The notes under the pieces were generated by a model that did no database searches, had not been told where the DNA came from, and saw only the letters and a program-made list of their open reading frames with translations. 64,000 nt of DNA from positions 186,001 through 250,000 of the forward strand of contig QAYY01000002.1 in NCBI GenBank assembly GCA_003054665.1, read 5' to 3'. The stretch's first letter is position 1, and every line of letters begins with the position of its first letter. Shown here piece by piece: positions 39,895 to 48,000 of this stretch. Source of the DNA: Opitutaceae bacterium EW11 (lineage in GTDB: Bacteria > Verrucomicrobiota > Verrucomicrobiia > Opitutales > Opitutaceae). Both the position numbers and the translations under genes were made by a program.

Positions 39895-40401
39895 ATGACG
39901 ATCGAGTGCAAATTGACGGTTCAAGATTACCTGGCGGCCCAGCGGCTTCACTTCCGCCCCAAGCCGGTGCTGCGCTGGGCGCTCATCGTCGTCGTCGGCT
40001 ATCTGGCGGCGATGCTGCTCCATCAGGCGTGGACGATCGCCCACGGCGGCGCGCTTCAGCGGGGCTGGTGGATGCTGCCGGCCGGCCTGGCCTACGGCGC
40101 CTTCATGTTTTTCATTCTGCTGCCGTGGCGCGTGGCGAAAATCTTCAAGGAGCGTCCGGCGCTCGCGCAGGCGAATCGATTCACGTTCAACGACCAGGGT
40201 ATGCTTCTGGAGGCCACGCGCGGACAGTTGCAGCTGAAATGGCCGGCGTTGAAACGTTGGAAACGGAATCGCGACTACATCCTCCTCTATCACACGGCGC
40301 TGCACTTCCACATCTTCCCCCGCCGGTGTTTTGCGCAGGCTCAGGAGTTCGACGCGTTTGCCGCGTTTCTCACCCAACACATCGGACCGGCACTCAAGTA
40401 A
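39895..40401 (+). CDS. YcxB-like membrane protein
   Basis: 168 residues. Two transmembrane helices (LRWALIVVVGYLAAMLLHQ and WMLPAGLAYGAFMFFILLPW, about 26-45 and 57-77) are followed by a small beta domain: FTFNDQGMLLEATRGQLQLKWPALKRWKRNRDYILLYHTALHFHIFPRRCF. The YcxB-like family has exactly this layout, usually 150-180 residues, and no established function. The stop is followed by about 120 bp with no feature before the convergent thioesterase gene. Confidence 0.8.
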   Translation: MTIECKLTVQDYLAAQRLHFRPKPVLRWALIVVVGYLAAMLLHQAWTIAHGGALQRGWWMLPAGLAYGAFMFFILLPWRVAKIFKERPALAQANRFTFNDQGMLLEATRGQLQLKWPALKRWKRNRDYILLYHTALHFHIFPRRCFAQAQEFDAFAAFLTQHIGPALK

Positions 40402-40520
40402 TGCAGGGCACGCGTCTCCCGTCAGGGTCGGCGCAATCGCAGCGCGAGATTGAGCCGAAGAGTCGGCTTTCTTGGGAACGAGGACGCCGAGTCCGACGTC
40501 GCTCGCGATGACGGCAAAGA

Positions 40521-40988
40521 TCAGGCGGCCGGCGTGCCCGCGGGGCGGGACACCACAAACGCTGCTTGAAAATCGACCGCGACCGAGCCGGCTTCGACGA
40601 CGGCGGCGCGCAGACGGAGTTTCGCTTTTCCGTAGCGGGCGAGCGCGGCTTTGAACTCCTCGAGCGCGGCTTTGGTCGGCCGATCACAGATGGCTCGAAG
40701 ATCGCCCAGCACCGGGCGGCGGTACGCGGTTTTGCTGTCCTTCACCACGATGTGCCACTCGGCACGTTCATTGCGCATGAGCTCCCACATGACGCCGTAC
40801 CCGGCCAACGTTGCGAGCGCCACCAGGCTGCCGCCGAACGCCGTATCGATGGAATTTCGGTTCGGCGCATGGGGCGCGGTGAGCACGAGCTTGTTTTCGT
40901 CGCTCAACTCGATGCGCACGCCCATGGCGCGCGCGAGTGGGATCATCTCGTGGAGAAACGTTTCGAGTCCTGGTGCTTTAACTTCCAT
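40521..40988 (-). CDS. YiiD C-terminal-type thioesterase-like protein (hot-dog fold)
   Basis: 155 residues from MEVKAPGLETFLHEMIPLAR at 40988. The blocks MGVRIELSDENKLVLTAPHAPNRNSIDTAFGGSLVALATLAGYGV and RAEWHIVVKDSKTAYRRPVLGDLRA match the hot-dog domain at the C-terminus of E. coli YiiD (FabY), annotated as a putative thioesterase. NRN...TAFGGS is the conserved substrate-pocket stretch. It stands alone without the GNAT domain of YiiD. It may act in fatty-acid synthesis or acyl-CoA hydrolysis; the substrate is unknown. A 14-residue in-frame extension upstream is not conserved-looking. Confidence 0.8.
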   Translation of the reverse strand: MEVKAPGLETFLHEMIPLARAMGVRIELSDENKLVLTAPHAPNRNSIDTAFGGSLVALATLAGYGVMWELMRNERAEWHIVVKDSKTAYRRPVLGDLRAICDRPTKAALEEFKAALARYGKAKLRLRAAVVEAGSVAVDFQAAFVVSRPAGTPAA

Positions 40989-41405
40989 CTGTCGTTCGGG
41001 AAAGTTGAGCGATTTTCGACGACAGGTCAAAGCTGTCCCGGCGGGGTGAATCCTCCAGAGCGCTTTTCACTAACCGCTGCGGGTAAGCATCTTGCTGGCA
41101 GATTGGTCCGCGGCCTGAGAAGCGGTTCGGCCGGCCCAGCCGCCGTTTCGCCGCCCCTCCGCGGATCCGGATTCGGCGCTGGTGCATACTGCGACATTCC
41201 GCAGGCATGGTGCCGGCGCCCGGATGCGTTTGTCTGAAGGACCGTGGTCTGTATCCGATCCTTGGTTACCAATCCCCGCGCGTTCGCGGGTTCGGCCGGC
41301 GGCGAACCTCGCGCTGCAATCCGGGTCTTCGGGCGAAGTCTGCAGACAGGCGGCTCAGCCATCGTCGACTTGCTAGCAGGCGGCTGACTTTCATATTCCT
41401 CGCCG
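40989..41405. other. intergenic region without recognised gene
   Basis: 417 bp between divergent genes. Frames here are short and low-complexity. Near 41344-41388 the string CAGGCGGCT occurs twice, about 40 bp apart. I see no RNA gene, no terminator and no definable promoter. Confidence 0.4.
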
Positions 41406-44400
41406 GTGACCACCCCGAACATTCGCGAACTGAGAAGGCAACGAGCCCGGCGTGACACGCATTGGCCGCTGGGCGTTAGATTGCTGCTGGCCGCAGCCGG
41501 TCTGTACGTGATCTACCTGCTCGTCGGGTTTTTCGTTCTGCCGTCGATTCTGAAGACGCAGATCGAGCGCCGGGCGTCCGCGCAGCTGAAGCGAGAGGTG
41601 CGGGTGGGCCGGGTGGCTTTCAATCCGCTGACGCTCTCGCTTCGGATCGAGAAGCTGATGGTGATCGATCACGACCACGAGCCGCTGATGGGATGGTCGA
41701 GCCTGTTCGTGAATTTCCAGCTCTTTGCCCTCCTCAGCGACGAGGTTCATTTTTCCGAGATCGAGCTGGACGGCTTTGCGGCGCGCCTCTCCGTATCCAA
41801 ACAGGGCGTACTCAACATCGCCGACATCACGGCGCCGCAGGGTTCCGCGGACAACCCCGGCAAGGCCTGGATTCTCCGCATCGACCGCCTGGCGGTCAAC
41901 CGCGCGGAATTCGACTACAGCGACGAAAGCCGGGCCGAGCCGTTCAAGACGCACCTCGGGCCGACGACGTTCGTGCTGCGCGAGTTTCGCACCAGCGGCG
42001 CCGGCGCGGGCGCTCCCGGCGTGTTTTCCGCCCGCACCGAGGCCGGCGAATCCCTGCAGTGGACGGGGCGCCTCGCGCTTGCGCCGCTCCGGTCCAACGG
42101 CGAGGTCCGGGTCGAGCAGGTCGCGCTCAAGAAATACGCTCCCTACTACTCCGGCCTGGTCCAGTTCGACATTCTCAATGGAACGCTCGACGCCCAGATT
42201 CCCTACGTCTTTTCGATCGAGCACAATCAGCCGCAGGTGAAACTCAGCGAAACGTCCGTGCAGGTGCGCAACGTCGAGCTCGCGGAGCGCCATCGGGCGG
42301 ACGCGATCGTCGTGCTGAAATCCATCGACGTCGCCCAGGGGGCGGCCGACTTGCAGGCGCGCACCGTGGAGGTGAACCGCGTGGTCCTCGCGGGCGGCCG
42401 GATCGTTGCCCGCCGGGATGCCAACGGCATCAATCTCGCGCGCCTCGCGGGTTCGACGGACGGCTCGGCGGGGAAATCCGCTTCCGCGGGCGGCGCCTGG
42501 AACGCCAAGGTCAACGAAGTTTCGGCGAAGGATTTCGCCGTTACCGTCGAGGACCGGACCACGCCGCGCCCGGCTTCGGTCGAACTGAACAATCTCGTCT
42601 TCTCCCTGAAGCGTTTCTCGCTCGCCGATCTCGGAGTGGCTCTGCCGGTGGAGCTGCGCGCGGGCATCGCCCCCGGCGGCGGTGAGCTTCGCGCCGAAGG
42701 CACCGTCGGTCTTCAGCCCCTCACCGCGGATCTCTCTGCTTCCGTCGAAGGCACGTCGCTCGCCCCGCTCAGCCCGTGGGTGGAGAGTCTTGCCAATGTC
42801 CGCGTGACCGACGGCGTCGCCAGCATCCGGGCCAAGGTTCGGCTGAAGCCCCCGGCGCAGGGAGCGATGAATCTCTCTGCCAACGCCGACGTCGACTTGA
42901 GCCTGGTCAAGTCGACCGATGCCGGAGGCGCCGATCTCGCCAGCTGGAAATCGCTCGCGGTGCACGGCATCGAGTATTCTTCGACACCGGCGAGGCTCAC
43001 CGTCGCCGATGTCACGCTCGCCGATCCCACCTTCAATGTCGTCGCGCGGGAGGACAAATCTCTCAACGTATCCACACTCCTGCGTCAGCAGGGCGAACCG
43101 GCTTCGCGCGGGGGCACATCGTCGCCTGAAGCCGCGGGGCCGTTCATCGCCATCGACCGGATCGCTCTCGCCAACGGCTCCGTCCTCTACGCCGACGAGT
43201 CGGTCCAGCCGAACGTCCGGACCTCGCTGGATCAGCTTTCGGGAACGGTTACCGGGCTCACATCCGCCGCCATCGACCGCGGCGAGGTGAATCTCAACGG
43301 CCGGATCGCGGGCGCTGCGTCGGTGAGCGCGACCGGCAAGGTCAACGTCTTGAGCGACCAGCCGGCGGTCGACGTGAGGATCGATATTCGCAACTCCGAT
43401 CTGTCGCCGCTCGGACCCTACATCGCCAAGTTCATCGGCTACAAATTGAGCAGCGGTTCCGCGTCGCTCGACGCGCGCGCCCGGGTGGCCAACCGCCGGT
43501 TGGACAGCAGTGCGAATCTGGTGGTGGAAAACTTCAACCTCGGCGACGCGACCAACAGTCCCGACGCGCCGCATGTTCCGATTCATCTGGCGCTTGCCCT
43601 CCTGCGCGATGCGCAGGGCAAGATCACGATCGATCTTCCCGTACAGGGCAGCCTGGACGATCCGAGTTTTCAGATCGGGCCGGTGGTCACTCACGTGATC
43701 GTGAATTTGATCACACGCGCCGCGACTTCGCCGTTTTCGCTCATCGGCGCGATGTTCGGCGGCGGTCGACCCGGGGAGGACCTGTCCGTCGTTTCGTTCG
43801 CCGTCGGCTCCAGCGAGCTCGATCCGAGCAATGCGAAGAAACTCGACGTCGTGGGCAAAGCCTTGCGCGAGCGTCCGGGACTTAGGCTTGCGGTGGTCGG
43901 CAGCGCCGATACGGCCAGCGATCTCGCCACTCTGCGCGATGCGGAACTCGAGCGGCGCATCCGCGAGGAGGTCTTCGTTCAGGCGCGGGCTCTCGATCCG
44001 ACGATCACCACGCCCGATCGGGCCGTCGTTTCCCGCGAAGCCGCCGATGCGGTGATCGCGCACCTCTACCGGGAACTCATCCTCAAACCCCAGGAGACGG
44101 TGATCGGCGCGCCGCCGCCGGCGAAGTCCGAGGCGCAACCCGAGCGCAAACGGAGTCGATGGTTCTTCGTGCGCTGGTTCTCACGCGATAAGCCCGAGCC
44201 TCCGGCTCAAGCGTCGACCAAACCCAAGCCGTCGCTGCCCGCGCCGAACAAGGCGCCGACGCCACTGCCCAACCTCGACGAGATGCGCGCCAAGGTGAAG
44301 CAGGCGCTTCCGATCGGCGAAGCGGAGTTGAACCGTCTCGCCAACGACCGCGCCGAGCGCGTCCGCCGATATCTTGTCCAATTCAACCAAGTCGACCCGG

Positions 44401-44462
44401 CGCGAATGGAAGTGGGACCGGCTGCCCGCGGCGGCGCCCGCGTGAACCTGCAGTTGCGTTGA
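41406..44462 (+). CDS. DUF748 envelope protein with C-terminal OmpA-like domain
   Basis: 1018 residues with a GTG start. One N-terminal membrane segment (about 22-45, VRLLLAAAGLYVIYLLVGFFV) is followed by the family start LPSILKTQIERRASAQLKREVRVGRVAFNPLTLSLRIEKL. This is the AsmA/DUF748 pattern, related to YhdP/TamB-like proteins that bridge the periplasm and help move lipids to the outer membrane. The middle is long beta-rich sequence. The end has OmpA-like peptidoglycan-binding elements (VVSFAVGSSELDPSNAKKLDVVGKAL, then LNRLANDRAERVRRYLV). The next gene overlaps its stop by 1 bp (TGATG). Location periplasmic, anchored in the inner membrane. Confidence 0.88.
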   Translation: MTTPNIRELRRQRARRDTHWPLGVRLLLAAAGLYVIYLLVGFFVLPSILKTQIERRASAQLKREVRVGRVAFNPLTLSLRIEKLMVIDHDHEPLMGWSSLFVNFQLFALLSDEVHFSEIELDGFAARLSVSKQGVLNIADITAPQGSADNPGKAWILRIDRLAVNRAEFDYSDESRAEPFKTHLGPTTFVLREFRTSGAGAGAPGVFSARTEAGESLQWTGRLALAPLRSNGEVRVEQVALKKYAPYYSGLVQFDILNGTLDAQIPYVFSIEHNQPQVKLSETSVQVRNVELAERHRADAIVVLKSIDVAQGAADLQARTVEVNRVVLAGGRIVARRDANGINLARLAGSTDGSAGKSASAGGAWNAKVNEVSAKDFAVTVEDRTTPRPASVELNNLVFSLKRFSLADLGVALPVELRAGIAPGGGELRAEGTVGLQPLTADLSASVEGTSLAPLSPWVESLANVRVTDGVASIRAKVRLKPPAQGAMNLSANADVDLSLVKSTDAGGADLASWKSLAVHGIEYSSTPARLTVADVTLADPTFNVVAREDKSLNVSTLLRQQGEPASRGGTSSPEAAGPFIAIDRIALANGSVLYADESVQPNVRTSLDQLSGTVTGLTSAAIDRGEVNLNGRIAGAASVSATGKVNVLSDQPAVDVRIDIRNSDLSPLGPYIAKFIGYKLSSGSASLDARARVANRRLDSSANLVVENFNLGDATNSPDAPHVPIHLALALLRDAQGKITIDLPVQGSLDDPSFQIGPVVTHVIVNLITRAATSPFSLIGAMFGGGRPGEDLSVVSFAVGSSELDPSNAKKLDVVGKALRERPGLRLAVVGSADTASDLATLRDAELERRIREEVFVQARALDPTITTPDRAVVSREAADAVIAHLYRELILKPQETVIGAPPPAKSEAQPERKRSRWFFVRWFSRDKPEPPAQASTKPKPSLPAPNKAPTPLPNLDEMRAKVKQALPIGEAELNRLANDRAERVRRYLVQFNQVDPARMEVGPAARGGARVNLQLR

Positions 44463-44752
44463 TGCCTCGTTCGGATCACGGCGCGGCGGGCTCGCAACCT
44501 TGCCGCGAGCGCTGTGGCGCGTGTTGTATCGCCCCCTCGATTACGAGTCCGCTTCCCGGCATGCCTGGCGGCAAGCCCGCCGGCATACCCTGCGTGCATC
44601 TGACGCCGGATTTCCGATGTGAATTGTTCGGCCGGCCGGAACGCCCCCCGTTTTGCTCGAGCCTGCAGCCCTCGGCGGAAATGTGCGGAGCGGACCGGGA
44701 GTATGCGCTGGCCTATCTCGCCAGGCTTGAGCATCTGACGGATCCGAAATGA
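44462..44752 (+). CDS. YkgJ-family cysteine-cluster protein
   Basis: 96 residues with the cysteine pattern CRERCGACCIAPSI, then IPCVHLTPDFRCELFGRPERPPFC and a final Cys in SAEMCGADREYALAYL. This is the CxxxCxxCC...C...C arrangement of the YkgJ/UPF0153 family, expected to bind zinc or an iron-sulfur cluster. Function is unknown. The ATG overlaps the DUF748 stop by one base, so translation is coupled. About 250 bp without any recognised feature follow before the macroglobulin gene. Confidence 0.87.
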   Translation: MPRSDHGAAGSQPCRERCGACCIAPSITSPLPGMPGGKPAGIPCVHLTPDFRCELFGRPERPPFCSSLQPSAEMCGADREYALAYLARLEHLTDPK

Positions 44753-45000
44753 GTGCTGCTAGGTCGTGCCTGCTCGCTCTTCGCGAACCCGTACCGGGCC
44801 CCGGTCGATCTCGGCCGAACGGCCGCCGCATTTTCTTCTGACGGGGGAGAGGAACCAAGCCGGCGTCGGCGGTCGGAGAGGTTGGCGATGCCGAACCTTG
44901 TAACCACGTCCGAACGAGTCGATTGTCGCGGACTGTTCCCGCCGTGACACACGACCCGCAGAGGGATGCGGAGGGTGCCTTCGGTTTTGTCCCCCACGTC

Positions 45001-48000
45001 ATGAACGCGCTTCTCGATTTCCGTCGGTCTCGTTGGGTTTGCCTGCTCGTCGCGTGCTTCTTCCCGATCGGCGCCTTTCTTTCCGGGTCGGAGCCGTCGG
45101 GCGGCGACTATCTGGCGCGTCTTGCCGCGGCGCGGCAGTTTGCCGCCGAGAAGTCCTGGTCGCTTGCGCGCGAGACCTACAAGCAGGCGCTCCCGCTGGC
45201 ACCGAGCGACGGCGAGCGGCGTTGGGTCGAGTTGTGGGAGGACGACGCGGCCTTGCGCGCGCTCGAGCCCGGGCGATGGGAAGAACGAGAGCCGGCTTGG
45301 AAGGAGCATCGCGCGCTTTTCGATAAGCTCCTGGCCCCGTATGCCCGCGAGCCGAAGAAAGACGCGTTCTGGTTCGCCGCGATGGAGAGCGAGGCGAACT
45401 GGACGGCGTATTCGAGGCACGGCGACGCCTGGGAGATTCGCAGGGAGGTGGCCGACGCGCTCGCGCTGCAGCCGCCGACGATCGAGAACGCCGACGCCTA
45501 TGTGGATTTTCTTCAGCGCAGCCTCTCGCGTTCCGCCGCGGAGCCGTGGGCCCAGATTCGCGACCAGGCGTTTTGGCGCGAGCATCTGGCCGCGGCTGCA
45601 CGAGCGACCAAGGATGGGACTCGGCGCGCCTGGTGCTTGTTGACGTTTGCGGAACTCACAATCGGGGACGATACGGTGGCGATTTCGGAGCGTCTCGCCG
45701 CGCTCGACGCAGCGATTTCCGCGGCGCATGGCACGGCGTGGGACGCGCTGGCGCGAACAACGGCCTTTGTCTGGAAGTCGCAACGCGGACTCGATGTCGA
45801 AGCCCCGCCGGGGAGTCGTCCGGATTTCCGTGAGCGTGTCCATATAGCCGACACTCTGCGGAACGATCTGGAGACGGCGCCGGACTCGCCGGGAAAGGAC
45901 CGGCTCCTGCGGGAGGTCACGCGCCTCCGCGACCATTGGCAGAAGCCGACGCTCAAAGTCCTCGCGCCTCAGCAGGCGTTTTCAGGAACCGTGTTTTCGT
46001 TCGGGGTGGGGGCGAGCGGAATCGGCCGGCTTCGAATGCAGCTTTTTCAGCTCTCGCCGCAGGAATTCGCCGCGAACGCACAACGACAGGATCGCCCGCG
46101 AACCAGGCCTCCGGGAAAACCGGTGTGGACTCTGGAAAAGCTCTTTCCGCATCCGGAGGACTTGAGCTGGCAATCGGACGTCGTCGGACCGCCTGACCGG
46201 TTGAAGTCCGGCCTCTACACCCTCGTCGTCGAGGCGATGGATCAGGACAAAGTGGCTCCGTTCATCTCCGACCTTGTTGTCTCCGATGTTCGTGTGACCT
46301 CTGTCGGCTCGCCCTCCGGACGTGCCACGCTCCTCTTCCAGACGGCGCGGGAATCGCGCCCTCTTGCGGGCGCTGACGTGAAGGCGGTGTTTTTTGGCGA
46401 CGAAGAATCGCGCGCGTTCGCCGGAAAGACCGACGCCGCCGGAACGGTTTCTCTCGAGTCCGCGCGACCGAAAGGCGGGGCGCTGCGGGTCGCCGGCGCT
46501 GTCGGCGATCAGTCGTTTTCCGCGCGCGTCGAGATGCCGCCGAAGGAACGCGACGAGTTCATGGTGGACCTGTTCCTCGATCGCGCTCTGTACCGGCCGG
46601 GTGAAACCGTTCATTGGAAAATGATCGTGCGTCAGCGGATCTCGGGGGCCCTGCGTGTTCCCGAACAGAAGGCGGGCTTTCGGTGGTCCCTGGAACTGGG
46701 CGACGAGACATTGAGCCCGGAGGCGGCCCTCGTCCTGAACGAATACGGGACGGCGCACGGCGAGGTGGTGATTCCGGCCACGGCCCGGCCCGGCGAAGCT
46801 GTGCTGCGACTTCGGCGCGACGCGGACGGCGAGGGGGAATGGAATCACCGGGAGGATGCCTTTCGCGTGGACAGTTTCCGGGCGCCGGCGATGCAGCTGT
46901 CGCTCGAACCTGCGAGCCCGCCGCAGTCGCTTCGGCCCGGACAGGAGGTCCGATTCCGCGCGCGACTCGGCTATTTTTCCGGAGGTCCCGCCGCCGGCGT
47001 GCCGATTCGGTGCGAGCTGCTAGCGACCGCCAATCACCTGCTCGCAAGCGCCGACGGGCAGCGGACGGATGAGAGTCTGAAAAGGCTGAAGAAGAACCTT
47101 GAAAGCGTGACAAACACTGCGGGCGTCGCCGAGTTCAGGGTCGCGCTTCCGCCGGATCTGCCCTCTCGTCTGACGCTCCTCGTATCCGCTACCGCGTTAC
47201 CGGATGGCGGAGAGCCCGTCCATGCGCTTCAGTCGATGACGATCACAGACTCCGGCTTGTTGGTGGATGCCGGCGACGAAACAACGAAAGCGCAGATTCG
47301 CGCTGCCGGGTCGGACGCGGTCTTTTCGGTGCGCATCGTCAACGGGATGATGGAACCGTCGCCGTTCCGGGGGCTGGTCGAACTGGTGGAGGAGCGTTGG
47401 GTGGGACTCTGGCTCGATGCGAACGGAACGATAGTGCCGAGCGAACCTCCGCTTGGGAGCGACGCGACGGCTCTCCACGAAGGCTGGGCCACGGTTCGCA
47501 TCGCGTGTCAGGAGGCGCAAGCCGGTGCCGATGGCTTGCTCAACACCGCATTTCGACTCCCTCACGCCGGCATCTTCCGGCTGAGAGTGCTGGGCCCGGA
47601 TGGCGAGACACCGCTGGAGCTGACGACGTCTGCGTTTGTCTGGCGGTACAACTTCGACGGGCGGCTGGCGGTCGTCGCGGTCGGCGAGCGAGATGCCAGG
47701 CTGTCGTTCCCACCCCAGGCGGCGTATCTATTCGGGCCGGAGCGGGAGAATGGCGACAAACCGCGGCGGCTGCTCTGCGTTCTCCCCGAGAAGGCGCCAT
47801 TCGGTGTCGTGACACTCTGGAACGGCGATGAGGAGAGTATTCAGTGGGTGGATGCCCGAGGGTCGCGCATCTGCTGGCTCACGCTGCCGAAAGGCATCTC
47901 GGGAGGTTCATGGCGGGCCGACCTTTCCATTCCGGGCAGCTCTTTCGGATCGTTGCGCACGGCGTTTTGGTCGGAGCCCGAACCTTCCCGTGAGTTGAAA